Notes: a model not told the origin generated them from the letters alone. Counted from the stretch's first letter, positions 1-8,408 are shown. The stretch is 64,000 nucleotides of DNA from Streptomyces sp. NBC_00414 (GCF_036038375.1 NZ_CP107935.1:930001-994000), one strand, 5' to 3'. A program made the numbers and translations.

Positions 1-192
1 GGCTGCCAGCAGGCACAGGACGTTCCCGGTGGCACCGTGGACCGAGGCGGCGTAAAGGGGCGTGGTGCCTTCGGTGTTGCTCGCGCCGGGGTCGGCCCCG
101 GCTCGCAGGAGAGCACGGATCTCGCCGCTGTCGCCGAAGGTCGCCGCGCTGACGAGACGTCGGGACAGTTTCTTCTGCTGCCGCCTGTTCAC
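1..192 (-). CDS. Ankyrin-repeat protein, 5' part only
   Basis: Sixty-four codons from a GTG start run off the left edge. The translation contains an ankyrin-type helix-turn-helix pair, with RLVSAATFGDSGEIRALLRAGADPG followed by the start of a second unit reading TEGTTPLYAAS. Ankyrin repeats are protein-protein interaction modules, and no catalytic domain is visible in this piece. The GTG is chosen because GGAGA lies about five bases upstream. The gene follows the small conserved gene at 247-600 on the same strand with a 54-base gap, so the two may be co-transcribed. The partner and function are unknown. Confidence 0.75.
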   Translation of the reverse strand, partial: MNRRQQKKLSRRLVSAATFGDSGEIRALLRAGADPGASNTEGTTPLYAASVHGATGNVLCLLAA

Positions 193-246
193 AGTTCTCC
201 AGAGCGACCGGTGAGTGGACGGGGGAATCGGAAGAGCCTCTTCGGC

Positions 247-600
247 TCAGCGGAACTCATGGACCACCTGGATCCTGCCGACGATGTGCGCGTTGAAGTC
301 GTCGAGTTCCCCGGCCGGTACCCACAGCTCAAGGATCGTCCGCCCGCCCGCCTGCTGGACCGGGTACCTGCGTACGAAGTCGGAGTCGACCTCGAAGCGG
401 GTGACGAAGCCGGCACCGTCGTGCTTGACGTTCCAGTCGCGCGCGATCCTGACGGCGTAGTCCTCGTTCAGGACCGGGTAGAAGATCGGCTGCTCGGGAA
501 GCCGGGGCGGCCACGCGCGCCACTCCGACTCCCGTACCAGTTCCAGCTCCTTGGGGCCGGTGGGACGCCACAAGGTCGTCGTCGCTCGGAGGCGGGTCAC
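247..600 (-). CDS. Small conserved actinobacterial protein ('ADP-ribosylation/crystallin J1' label)
   Basis: The 117-residue protein is rich in aromatic and proline residues (LWRPTGPKELELV, WRAWPPRLPEQPIFYPVLN, WNVKHDGAGFVTRFEVD). This matches a widespread Streptomyces family usually labelled ADP-ribosylation/crystallin J1, although that label does not establish an ADP-ribose activity. It has no signal peptide or membrane segment. A GTG at 600 is preferred because GGAGA lies nine bases upstream; the longer reading adds ten arginine-rich residues with no better ribosome binding site. The gene lies just upstream of the ankyrin gene on the same strand. The real biochemical role is unknown. Confidence 0.75.
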   Translation of the reverse strand: MTRLRATTTLWRPTGPKELELVRESEWRAWPPRLPEQPIFYPVLNEDYAVRIARDWNVKHDGAGFVTRFEVDSDFVRRYPVQQAGGRTILELWVPAGELDDFNAHIVGRIQVVHEFR

Positions 601-735
601 TGGAATCACTCTCCGCACGAGGCGAGGCAACCGCTGCCGCGGTCCGCCGGGAGCCCGACGGTATCGACAGCCCCGGTGGGACGGCCACCGAGTTTCCCCC
701 TTCTCAGGCGGCCGGTTCCCCAGGTGACCGGCCTC

Positions 736-2379
736 TCAGACGGCCGGCTTCTTGTCGGCGGCCGACTCGTTGCGGTGGCGTACGAAGACAGCCGTGGGTA
801 TCACCATCACGAGCAGGGCGATGCCGCCGACGAGCAGTCCGAGGTGGACGGCGTCGGTGAAGGCGCGGGCGGCGGAGTCCGCGACCGTGCGGGCGAGAGC
901 CGGCGGCAGCCCTGCCGTCGAGCCGCCGTGCACCGCGCCGTCGGTGATGCGCGCGGCTTCTGGGCCCGGAACGCCCGCGGAGGACAACCGGTCCTCCAGA
1001 TAGGGAGGGAACCGGGTGGTGACGATCGTTCCCAGCACGCTGGGGCCGAGAACCGCGCCCAGTTGCCGGAACATGTTGACCGATGAACTGGCCATGCCCG
1101 CCTGGAGCCGCGGAACGCTGTTGACCGCGGCGGCGGTGGACGGCGCCGTCAGCAGCGCCGATCCGACCCCCGCGACGAGCAGGCCGGGCCACATCGCGCC
1201 GTAGCCGGTGAAAGGCCCCGTGCGCAGCAGCATCAGGGCTCCGCCGCCCAGGACGACGAGGCCCCCGGCCAGCGTGAGCTTGAATCCGATCCGCTGGACG
1301 AGGCGCCCCGCGAACGCGCTGACCACGATGTAGGTGGCGAACATCGTCAGCAGCCGGACACCGGTGCCGAGGGCCGACACGTGCTGCACCCGCTGCATGT
1401 ACAGCACGGAGAGCAGCGCGATGCCGACGAAGCCGAACATGGTCGCCGTCGCCACACCCATCACGGTGGCGTACGACCGACTGCGGAACAGCCGCAGATC
1501 CAGCATGGGGTCGTGATGGCGGGCCTCGGCGAACAGGAACAGCGCCAACGACACCGCGAAGACGAGGTACGCCCCGATGATCCGGCCGGATGTGTATCCG
1601 GCCGAGGCGCCCTCGATGATCGCGTACGTGCCCGATGCGAGCGCCACGGTCGACAACGGGACGCCGATCAGGTCGAGTTGCCGCGTCGGGTGCTTGGACT
1701 CGGTCACCAGCAGCGGCGTCAGGACCATGGCCACGGCACCGATCACGACGTTGATCAGGTACACCGAGTGCCAGGAGAAGTCGGCCAGGAGCAGGCCCGC
1801 GCCGAGCGGACCGACGGCCAGGCCGAGTCCGGAGCAACTGGCCCACGCGCCGATCGCCTTGGTCCGCTCCTGCGGATCGGTGAACGAGTGGCTGACGATC
1901 GAGAGGCTGGCCGGGAGCACGGCCGCGCCGCCGATGCCCATCACCGCTTGTGCCGTGATCAGCAGGCCCGAGCTGTCCGAGGCGAACGCCAGCAGGCTGC
2001 CGGCCGTGAACACCGCGGCCCCGCCGAAGAAGACCGCGCGACGCCCCACCAGGTCGGCGAGCGTTCCGGCGGACATCACCAGGGTGACGACGACCAGGGA
2101 GTACACGCTCGTCACCCAGACCAGCGCGCTCGTCGACGGCTGCAGATCCCGCTGGATCGACGCCAGCGCGGAGATCGTGGACGAGACGTTGACGAAGGCC
2201 ATCATCACGCCGAGGCACACGGTGAGAACGCCCGGCCAGGGGCGGGAGGGGGTGCCCGCGGACCCGGACCCGGACGTGGGCCGGGGCCCGGCGGAGGCGG
2301 CAGTGGAGGCGGAGACGTGCGGGGCGTCCGGGCTTCTGGTCGCGGCGCTCCCACCGGAAGGCTGACTAGTGCTTTGCAT
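736..2379 (-). CDS. MFS drug exporter, DHA2 (14-TM) type
   Basis: This 547-residue integral membrane protein would export drugs or antibiotics by proton antiport. After about 45 residues of low-complexity Ser/Ala/Pro sequence, hydrophobic helices follow through the whole length. The loop GTLADLVGRRAVFFGG is the MFS motif A, and LAVGPLGAGLLL resembles the motif C typical of antiporters. Length and helix count fit the 14-helix DHA2 family (EmrB/QacA-like). The ATG at 2379 begins MQSTSQPSGG; longer readings run into the divergent regulator. The HxlR gene starts only 57 bases away on the other strand, which suggests it controls this exporter. The substrate cannot be told from sequence. Confidence 0.9.
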   Translation of the reverse strand: MQSTSQPSGGSAATRSPDAPHVSASTAASAGPRPTSGSGSAGTPSRPWPGVLTVCLGVMMAFVNVSSTISALASIQRDLQPSTSALVWVTSVYSLVVVTLVMSAGTLADLVGRRAVFFGGAAVFTAGSLLAFASDSSGLLITAQAVMGIGGAAVLPASLSIVSHSFTDPQERTKAIGAWASCSGLGLAVGPLGAGLLLADFSWHSVYLINVVIGAVAMVLTPLLVTESKHPTRQLDLIGVPLSTVALASGTYAIIEGASAGYTSGRIIGAYLVFAVSLALFLFAEARHHDPMLDLRLFRSRSYATVMGVATATMFGFVGIALLSVLYMQRVQHVSALGTGVRLLTMFATYIVVSAFAGRLVQRIGFKLTLAGGLVVLGGGALMLLRTGPFTGYGAMWPGLLVAGVGSALLTAPSTAAAVNSVPRLQAGMASSSVNMFRQLGAVLGPSVLGTIVTTRFPPYLEDRLSSAGVPGPEAARITDGAVHGGSTAGLPPALARTVADSAARAFTDAVHLGLLVGGIALLVMVIPTAVFVRHRNESAADKKPAV

Positions 2380-2414
2380 AGCCAGGGACGGTAGCACCCT
2401 GACTTCTGAAAACG

Positions 2415-2427
2415 CTAGCCAGGCTAG
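2415..2427. promoter_or_regulatory. Probable HxlR operator between divergent genes
   Basis: A perfect 6-1-6 inverted repeat, CTAGCC-A-GGCTAG, lies in the 57-base gap between the exporter and HxlR starts, ten bases before the HxlR ATG. HxlR regulators bind short palindromes in divergent promoters. The site could therefore repress both genes. The assignment rests on position and symmetry only. Confidence 0.55.
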
Positions 2428-2436
2428 AATGGCCTC

Positions 2437-2973
2437 ATGAGCATCGACGGCCTGAGTGACGACGACACCGTGTTCACCCTCGCGGGAGACTTCGCCGACC
2501 GGGACGCCTGGACCGCGACCGGATGGTGCGCCGTCGAACGGTCGCTGGAGTCGATCGGCACCCGGTCGGCGATGATGCTGGTGCGGGAGGCCTTCTACGG
2601 GGGGCGCCGCTTCGACGAACTGGTCCGGCGCACCGGACTCGCGGAGACCGTGGCCTCCAAGCGGCTGCGGCAACTGGTGACCGACGGGCTGATGGAACGG
2701 CGGCCCTACCGCGAGCCCGGCACCCGCACCCGCCACGAGTACGTGCTGACCGACCGGGGCAGGGCCCTGTTCCCGCTCTTCGTGGCGTTGATGCGGTGGG
2801 GACAGACGGCCGACGGTGAGCAACGCGGGGTGGACCTGGTGCACGCCGACTGCGGCGCCCTGCTCGTCCCGAGCGTCCACTGCGAGGCCGGCCACGACGT
2901 ACCCATCGAGGAGACGGTGGTGCGACTGGTCCGTGACCTCGCGCCGAAGTCCGGGGCCACGGACTCCGAGTAG
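2437..2973 (+). CDS. HxlR-family transcriptional regulator
   Basis: The 178-residue protein carries an HxlR winged helix at about residues 25-115. Diagnostic stretches are WCAVERSLESIGTRSAMMLVREAFYGGRRFDEL, the recognition region TVASKRLRQLVTDGLMERRPY and the wing RHEYVLTDRGRALFP. Two later cysteines (DCGALLVPSVHCEAGHD) may bind metal or sense redox state, as some HxlR proteins do; this is inference. It is divergent from the DHA2 exporter with a palindrome between them, so it is probably the exporter's local repressor. No ligand is identifiable. Confidence 0.9.
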   Translation: MSIDGLSDDDTVFTLAGDFADRDAWTATGWCAVERSLESIGTRSAMMLVREAFYGGRRFDELVRRTGLAETVASKRLRQLVTDGLMERRPYREPGTRTRHEYVLTDRGRALFPLFVALMRWGQTADGEQRGVDLVHADCGALLVPSVHCEAGHDVPIEETVVRLVRDLAPKSGATDSE

Positions 2974-3171
2974 TCCACGAGCCGCACGGCCGCCTTCGAC
3001 CGGCCTACCCACCCGATCCCGCCCCGGGCCTCGCGGTCCACGCAGCCGCGACGAGGCGAAAACGTCCGCCACGTGCGCACGCCATGCTTCTACGGCCCAC
3101 GGCCGCCAGTGGCGGTGCGCGGTGGCCGCCTCCGGCGCCGGGTTCGGCAGCGCTTCGGGAGGAGTGACGCG

Positions 3172-3204
3172 AGAGGGCCCGGATCAGAAAGATCCGGGCC
3201 CTCT
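3172..3204 (-). terminator. Terminator of the tRNA-fMet gene
   Basis: A perfect 14-base inverted repeat with a five-base loop (AGAGGGCCCGGATC / GATCCGGGCCCTCT) begins eight bases beyond the 3' end of the tRNA on the minus strand. The stem is symmetric and could also stop reads coming from the HxlR gene on the plus strand. There is no clear T-run, which is common in Streptomyces terminators. Confidence 0.8.
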
Positions 3205-3211
3205 TCGACAG

Positions 3212-3285
3212 TAGCGGGGACAGGATTTGAACCTGCGACCTCTGGGTTATGAGCCCAGCGAGCTACCGAGCTGCTCCACCCCGCG
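3212..3285 (-). tRNA. Initiator tRNA-fMet (CAT)
   Basis: A 74-base cloverleaf is readable on the minus strand from CGCGGGGTGGAGCAGC to CCTGTCCCCGCTA. The anticodon is CAT in loop CTCATAA, and the T arm GGTTCAAATCC is intact. Two hallmarks mark it as the initiator: three consecutive G-C pairs (GGG/CCC) at the base of the anticodon stem, and no Watson-Crick pair at 1-72 (C1 opposite T72, as in other actinobacteria). CCA is not encoded and must be added. It stands alone, with a strong terminator immediately downstream. Confidence 0.96.
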
Positions 3286-4036
3286 TCGACATCGCCTACC
3301 GTACGCCATCGTCGCGGGCTCCGATGACCACCCACCGCGACCGCGGGGCGCGGGCACGGCGAAGCCGACCCGTGCGGAGATCCGCAACGGCGCCCGGACC
3401 GGCTGTGAATCGGTTGCGAACGCGGGTAGTTGAGGAAAGCACCCGGCATGTTCGGGTGCGGCGGCCGCCGTCTTCTGTCTGCGATGACGGCGGCCGCCGG
3501 CGCGAGGACTCGCGTCGTCCCCTGATGCGAGTCCTCACGCAGGATCGTCCCCACGGCATTCGGGGCGCGCGGGAGTGCGCCCCAACTCGAAAAGCCGGGA
3601 GGACGAGGGACCGGGGTCCGCGCTGAGCATCGCGGGATGCGGACTCCGGTTTCCCTGTTGGCGTGGTGGTCTCTCCGGGCCCGGGGGCTGGGGGCCAGAC
3701 GCACGGGCCCGCTGCGGCGGGCCGGCCGGCTGCCCGTGAAGGAGCCGGTGCTTCTGTCCGAGATCTTAGAACGTCGCTGGTACGAGGCAAGAACGCGTTT
3801 CGGCCCCGACGGGCGGGGCGTGCCGGATCGTGTGAGGTCGGCGGTGGGTCGGCGGGATCCGTGCCGCGAAGGCTGATGGCTGGGTCCGGTGTGCCGTGCG
3901 CGCACCTCTGCTGCGGAACCGCGGACCCGCGTCCGGATCTTGACCTGCGCTACGACGCCACCGCGGGGCCGTCGATAATCGCCTCAGGGTGACACCCCGC
4001 GAGGCGCGGGCACCATGATCGGAAGGACGGCAGGCG
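3286..4036. other. Gene-free interval between tRNA-fMet and the hydrolase
   Basis: No reading frame in these 751 bases looks like a protein gene. The open frames have arginine-rich, shuffled compositions and no domain signal. The first half contains a run of five hairpins, described separately. The second half, about 3660-4000, shows no repeat or motif that I can name. The promoter of the downstream hydrolase presumably lies in the last 100 bases. Confidence 0.6.
3439..3656. repeat. Array of five consecutive hairpins
   Basis: Five different inverted repeats follow one another: 3439-3459 (7-base stem), 3459-3499 (14-base GC stem, 13-base loop), 3504-3536 (10-base stem), 3562-3583 (GGGGCGC/GCGCCCC) and 3606-3656 (16 pairs including one G-T, with a two-base bulge). 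They do not share a common sequence, so this is not a simple repeat. A structured RNA or a cluster of terminators is possible. Neither strand has a gene here. Confidence 0.55.
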
Positions 4037-4600
4037 ATGGTCTCGTACGTCATCATCCCCGGGATCGACGGCTCGGACGAGCGGCACTGGCAGAGCTTGT
4101 GGGAGAAGCGGTGGGAAGGCTCGGCTGTCCGCATCGCGCCGGCCTCCTGGAGCAGGCCCGAGCTGCCGGACTGGGTCGACGCGCTGCAGGCCGCCTACGA
4201 GACCGCAGCACGTCGTGACAGCCAGGTCGTGCTGGTGGCCCACAGCCTCGGCTGCTGGACGGCCGCCGAGTGGTTGGACCGGGTGCGGCCCGCCGGGGTC
4301 ACGGCGTTCCTGGTCGCGCCTCCGAATCTTCGGGGTCCGACGTTCCCGAGCCGGGAGGCGTCCACGTTCGCGGACCTGACCGCTCGCCCCCTGCCGTGCC
4401 GGAGTCTGCTGGTGGCCGGCGGCGACGACCCGTACTGCGATCCGACGACGTCCGCCGCGATCGCGCGCGACTGGCAGGCGGAGTCGCATTTCTTCGAGAA
4501 CGTCGGTCACATCAACTCAGGCAGCGGTCTCGGCGACTGGCCCGCCGGACTGAAGCTCCTCGGCATGCTGGGAGAGCAGGGCCGGACCTCGACCCGCTGA
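4037..4600 (+). CDS. RBBP9/YdeN-type alpha/beta hydrolase
   Basis: This 187-residue cytosolic serine hydrolase has the normal length for the RBBP9/YdeN family. The opening strand YVIIPGIDGSDERHWQSLW is typical. The nucleophile elbow is VAHSLG (Ser70), the acid is probably in GGDDPYCDP (about residue 136), and the histidine is in NVGHINSGSG (about 156), which completes the catalytic triad. The natural substrate of this family is generally unknown. The start has AGGA about ten bases upstream. The isochorismatase-like gene follows on the same strand after 69 bases and may be co-transcribed. Confidence 0.88.
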   Translation: MVSYVIIPGIDGSDERHWQSLWEKRWEGSAVRIAPASWSRPELPDWVDALQAAYETAARRDSQVVLVAHSLGCWTAAEWLDRVRPAGVTAFLVAPPNLRGPTFPSREASTFADLTARPLPCRSLLVAGGDDPYCDPTTSAAIARDWQAESHFFENVGHINSGSGLGDWPAGLKLLGMLGEQGRTSTR

Positions 4601-4669
4601 CCGGATCGGTCCGCTTCCGGACCCGATGCGGCATGTCGCGACCCCGCTCGCGTGGCTCAGACTCTGGGC

Positions 4670-5269
4670 ATGACCCGAGCACTGATCGTCATCGATGTCC
4701 AGGAGTCCTTCCGCGCCCGCCCGCTGTGGGCGACGATCTCCGACCCGAAGATCGCCGACCAGGTGAACCGGCTGGTCCGGCTCGCCCGGCAGGCCGGGGA
4801 TCCCGTGGTGTGGGTACTGCACTGCGAACCCGGCAGCGGCGATGTCTTCGACCCGGCCCTCGGCCATGTCCGGCTCATGGAGGAACTGGAACAGGCGGAC
4901 GGTGAGCCGCTGATCCACAAGACCTCGCACAACGCCTTCACCACCACCAACCTCCAGCAGTTGCTCACCGAACGCGGTGTCCGCGAACTCGTCGTCTGCG
5001 GCATCCGCACCGAGCAGTGCGTGGAGACCACCACCCGCGTCGCGAGCGACCTCGGTTACCAGGTCACGTTCGTCACCGACGCGACCGCGACCAACCCCAT
5101 CCCGCACCGCGACGCCCCCGACGATCAGAGCGTCGCGGACCTGCTGGCCGACCCCCGTACGCTGTCCGCCGACGAGGTCATCGAGCGCACCGTGTACGCC
5201 CTCGCGGGACGCTTCGCCACCATCGCGACGGTCGATGAGCTGGAGGCCGCGGCGGGACATCAGGCATGA
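4670..5269 (+). CDS. Isochorismatase-family cysteine hydrolase
   Basis: The 199-residue protein has the full isochorismatase-like triad: Asp9 in LIVIDVQESF, Lys84 in LIHKTSHNAF and Cys117 in GIRTEQCVETT. Members hydrolyse isochorismate, nicotinamide or other amides, and the substrate here cannot be told. The ATG at 4670 places the first strand at the protein start, as in the family; a GTG at 4652 would add six residues. The gene is followed ten bases later by a GlxA-type regulator on the same strand. The regulator may respond to this enzyme's substrate or product. Confidence 0.88.
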   Translation: MTRALIVIDVQESFRARPLWATISDPKIADQVNRLVRLARQAGDPVVWVLHCEPGSGDVFDPALGHVRLMEELEQADGEPLIHKTSHNAFTTTNLQQLLTERGVRELVVCGIRTEQCVETTTRVASDLGYQVTFVTDATATNPIPHRDAPDDQSVADLLADPRTLSADEVIERTVYALAGRFATIATVDELEAAAGHQA

Positions 5270-5279
5270 TGACCGGATC

Positions 5280-6188
5280 GTGAGTCACATCGTCTTCTTC
5301 CTCGTGCCCGGGGTCCATCTGCTGGATCTGGCCGGCCCCGCGCAGGTCTTCTCCACGGCCGCCGACTTCGGGCACCCGTACACCCTCTCCTACGTCGCCG
5401 AGCGGCCCGAGGTCCTCACCGCGCAGGGGCTGCCGCTGGTGGCCGGGCTCGACTGGCCCGAACTGGGGCCCGAGGACCTGATCGTGGTGCCCGGTTGGCG
5501 GGCAGGCACGCTGGCCGACAGCCCCGCCATCGGTGCGGCCTCCCTGCAGGCCCTCCGGGACCACCACACCAGGGGCGGGACGGTAGCCAGCGTCTGCGCC
5601 GGGGCCGAGGCGCTCGGCCGGGCCGGCCTGCTGGACGGCCGTCACTGCACGACCCACCACGACGTACAGGACGAGTTGGCGCTGCGCCATCCCCGGGCGC
5701 TGGTCGTCCGGGACGTCCTGTTCACCACGGACGACCGGGTGGTGACCTCGGCCGGCATCGCCAGTGGCATCGATCTCGCCCTGCACCTGATCGCGACCCG
5801 GCACGGTCCGGCCGTCGCCGCCCAGGTGGCCCGGGACATGGTCGTCTACACCCGGCGCAACGGCCATGAACCGCAGTCGAGCATGATGCTCCGGCACCGT
5901 TCCCACCTCGACGACACCGTGCACCGGGCCCAGGACCTCATCGACGCCCGTTTCGACCAACCGCTCCCCCTGCCCGCCCTGGCCTCCGCCGTGGGCGTCA
6001 GCGAACGCACCCTCACCCGTCTCTTCAGCGGCGCCACGGGGCTCACTCCCCTGCGCTATCAGCAGACCCTCCGCCTTGAGCGCGCCCAGCACCTCATCAG
6101 CCACGGCGCGACCATGGACGCCGCTGCCCGCTCCGTGGGCTTCGAGGACCCCCGTATGCTGCGGCGCCTGCGCGCCCGCACGACCTGA
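5280..6188 (+). CDS. GlxA-family regulator (DJ-1/PfpI domain plus AraC HTH)
   Basis: The N-terminal DJ-1/PfpI domain (about 1-185) contains the nucleophile-elbow cysteine in VASVCAGAEALG (Cys106). The C-terminal AraC helix-turn-helix region (about 215-302) includes LPALASAVGVSERTLTRLF and LRYQQTLRLERAQHLI. Regulators of this kind are usually activators; in GlxA proteins the PfpI part is thought to sense ligand rather than catalyse. The GTG at 5280 gives SHIVFFLVPGVHLLDLAGP, the standard opening of the family. It is probably co-transcribed with the isochorismatase-like gene. It converges with the winged-helix repeat gene, leaving only nine bases between the stops. Confidence 0.88.
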   Translation: MSHIVFFLVPGVHLLDLAGPAQVFSTAADFGHPYTLSYVAERPEVLTAQGLPLVAGLDWPELGPEDLIVVPGWRAGTLADSPAIGAASLQALRDHHTRGGTVASVCAGAEALGRAGLLDGRHCTTHHDVQDELALRHPRALVVRDVLFTTDDRVVTSAGIASGIDLALHLIATRHGPAVAAQVARDMVVYTRRNGHEPQSSMMLRHRSHLDDTVHRAQDLIDARFDQPLPLPALASAVGVSERTLTRLFSGATGLTPLRYQQTLRLERAQHLISHGATMDAAARSVGFEDPRMLRRLRARTT

Positions 6189-6197
6189 TCCCGGCGG

Positions 6198-7373
6198 TCA
6201 GGTCAGGGAGCCCCGCACCTGCGGGTAGGTCACGTCGTCGGGCAGTCGGTGGCCGAGAGCGGTCAGGCGTGACGCGACGTCCGCCGGGCTCCTCCCTGTC
6301 AGGCTCGCGCTGCGCAGGACGTGCTCCAGGTGCACGTCGTCCAGGAACGATCGGTCGACCGTCGCCAGCAGCCGGATGTCCGCCTCGTCGGCGACCGCCG
6401 GAAGCTTCGCGTTCCCGTGCAGCCAGTGCCCCAGCTCCGCGAGCCGCCCGGCGACGTCCGAGGGACTTCGTCCCGTGGCCAGGGCCGCGCGCAGGATGTG
6501 GGCCACCGACAGCCCGACGACCGTGTTCTTCACCAACCAGGGTCTGCGGCCGTCCAGTTGCTCGCTGAGGATGGTGAGGTCGTCGGCCTCCGGGGAGTCG
6601 GGGACGACCGATCGGACGCAGCCCAGTTCCTCCAGCCGGGCGGCGATCTCCACCGGAGGGCGCCCCAGCTCCTGTGCGACAGCGAGAATGTGCCCGAGAG
6701 GTGGTTCCCAGTACAGCCAGCGCGCCCCGTGTTCTCCGGAGGACCTGAGGAGCAGTTCGTCCAAGGGGTCAGGGGTGAACGGCAGCCGGATGCCGAGGGC
6801 CACGAGCCGCATCGCGGCGGCGTACGGACTGCACGCCAACTCCCTTGCCGATCCCAGCACTTGGTGCGCCCGTATCTCGTCGCCCCAGTCGAGCCACTTC
6901 CCGTGGCTGCCGCGGCCGGTGCTGATCAGTACCGGGTCGCCGCGATGGGGGGACTCGGGCAGCGGCCGGTCACCGCCACCGAGCCGGTAGCCGAGAGCGG
7001 TCAGGCGTCGTGCGACGTCGGCGGGGCCCCGGTCGGCCTGTCCCGCCGATTCGAGTACCTGGCGCAGGGACACCGGCCTGTCCACATCGAGCCAGGTGAC
7101 TCCGTACTCCGCGCTCGTGTCCCTGATCAGCGGTACGTCGTCCGGGTCGACGGCGTCCGGCAGGGGAGCTTCGGGGTGCTGGATGTCGGTGTGTCCCAGG
7201 GCGGTCAGCCGTGTCACGACAGCCGTGGGCTTGCATCTCAGCACGGCGGCCGCGTGCAGCACATGCCCGTACGGCACCTGTTCGTCAGGGCTCAACCAGG
7301 GGACGCGGCCATTGAGTTGCCGACTGGCGACCCGGAGGTCGTCCGGGTCCTGGGACTCGGGTGCGCGGTACAT
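6198..7373 (-). CDS. Protein made of six tandem winged-helix-like repeats
   Basis: The 391-residue protein is built almost entirely of six diverged repeats of about 60-70 residues. Each has an aromatic segment near WL, a helix ending around HVL/QVL, and a signature such as GRSPADVASRLTALGHRLP. Clear examples are near residues 45-65, 115-130, 185-200, 240-255, 305-325 and 360-380. This resembles the repeated wHTH modules that in actinobacteria are attached to Hsp90-like or caspase-like (EACC1) domains in predicted conflict proteins. Here no effector domain is attached. It has no signal peptide or membrane helix. The STM4015-type gene lies upstream on the same strand with a 75-base gap. Function is unknown. 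Confidence 0.65.
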   Translation of the reverse strand: MYRAPESQDPDDLRVASRQLNGRVPWLSPDEQVPYGHVLHAAAVLRCKPTAVVTRLTALGHTDIQHPEAPLPDAVDPDDVPLIRDTSAEYGVTWLDVDRPVSLRQVLESAGQADRGPADVARRLTALGYRLGGGDRPLPESPHRGDPVLISTGRGSHGKWLDWGDEIRAHQVLGSARELACSPYAAAMRLVALGIRLPFTPDPLDELLLRSSGEHGARWLYWEPPLGHILAVAQELGRPPVEIAARLEELGCVRSVVPDSPEADDLTILSEQLDGRRPWLVKNTVVGLSVAHILRAALATGRSPSDVAGRLAELGHWLHGNAKLPAVADEADIRLLATVDRSFLDDVHLEHVLRSASLTGRSPADVASRLTALGHRLPDDVTYPQVRGSLT

Positions 7374-7448
7374 CGTGCGGCCTTTCTACGGCGGTGGACA
7401 GGACGGCGGGACGAGACAGAGGAGAGGAGGTGGGGTCGGCTGCCGCGG

Positions 7449-8408
7449 TCACTCGCCGACCGCGATGTATCTCCCGTGCTCCTGCCCCCATTCCTCATCG
7501 CCGCCGTCGTCCTCCTGCCGGGCGGTCAGGTCCACCCGGACGCCCTTCGGCTCCAGCTCCGTCCAGAGCCGCAGCATCATGGCGTGGCTGAGGAAGTGGT
7601 GGGAGAGGTCCAGTTCCCGCAGGTGGGTGAGCGGCTGGCCCTGCAACAGGGATGCCGCGCCTTCGTCGGTGAGCATGCCCAGTGCCAGACTCAGAGACGT
7701 GAGCCGGGGCACGACGGGCGCGGAGGCCAGGGCGGCGGCCAGCTCGTCCTGGATCGGACTGTTCTGCAGCCCGAGGTGACGCAGCGCGGGCTTCCTCTCA
7801 CCCCTGAGCAGGGGAGCCAGGTCCTCGGCCGTCGTCCCACCGCCGTAGTTGTCGTCGCCCAGCCAGAGGTCCAGGCGCTGGAGCGAAGGCAGATCGGCAG
7901 CGGCGATCTGCGCCGCCGCCTCAGGGGGCAGCCCGCCGGACTCGACGCGCAGCGTACGGAGTTGCGCGTGGCCCGTCTCGGGAAACTCCAGGCCCTCTCC
8001 ACCGCGCAGGGCCAGCTCCCGAAGGCCGGGGAACGCCTCCAGGACGGGCGCGACCGACCCCAGGAAGATGCTGGAGATCATCGCCTGCTCGTCCTCCAGA
8101 TCCCCGAGGAAGAGCGCTTCGAGCCCCGTCAGCCGGGACCGGAGGCCGAGCAGGGCGTCGTCGGAGAGACCGCCGTCACCGTCGTACCAGGGTTGGCCGA
8201 ATACCAGTGCCCGCACCTTCTCCAGCTCCACCGACTCGGTGAAGCGCTCCCAGTAGACATTCACACGCGTCCCGTAGTCGGCCTCGCGAGACAACTCCCC
8301 ACACTCAAGGCGCCAGGCGACCGAACCCGGGTCGGGCAGATCCGCCGGATCCACGTACGGCGAGAACGTGTGGGCCGGCAGTCCGTAGAACTGCTCGACG
8401 TGGTGCAC
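7449..8408 (-). CDS. STM4015-family leucine-rich protein
   Basis: The roughly 319-residue protein matches the STM4015 family. It has a short N-terminal part with the HHVEQFYGLPAHTFSP opening and SVAWRLECGE, then leucine-rich repeats (LRELALRGGEGLEFPETGHAQLRTLRVESGGLPPEA, LQRLDLWLG, LRHLGLQNS, LTSLSLALG, LRELDLSHH). STM4015 is named for a four-gene Salmonella locus (STM4012-4015) of unknown function; none of the other three members is recognisable here. The GTG at 8408 is my choice from the family opening; a longer start at 8456 is possible and neither has a good ribosome binding site. It sits upstream of the winged-helix repeat gene. Confidence 0.75.
   Translation of the reverse strand: MHHVEQFYGLPAHTFSPYVDPADLPDPGSVAWRLECGELSREADYGTRVNVYWERFTESVELEKVRALVFGQPWYDGDGGLSDDALLGLRSRLTGLEALFLGDLEDEQAMISSIFLGSVAPVLEAFPGLRELALRGGEGLEFPETGHAQLRTLRVESGGLPPEAAAQIAAADLPSLQRLDLWLGDDNYGGGTTAEDLAPLLRGERKPALRHLGLQNSPIQDELAAALASAPVVPRLTSLSLALGMLTDEGAASLLQGQPLTHLRELDLSHHFLSHAMMLRLWTELEPKGVRVDLTARQEDDGGDEEWGQEHGRYIAVGE

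Noticed and set aside
37..1086. Long plus-strand open frame opposite the small conserved gene and MFS gene
   Set aside because: Its translation is arginine- and glycine-rich without domain signals, and it lies antisense to genes with clear family matches.
1381..2394. Long plus-strand frame opposite the DHA2 exporter
   Set aside because: Composition (HRGR-rich) is that of a GC-frame shadow; the minus strand encodes an unmistakable transporter.
3172..3285. tRNA gene as an integration site for a mobile element
   Set aside because: No integrase, direct repeat of the tRNA 3' end or foreign composition is present near the tRNA-fMet gene.
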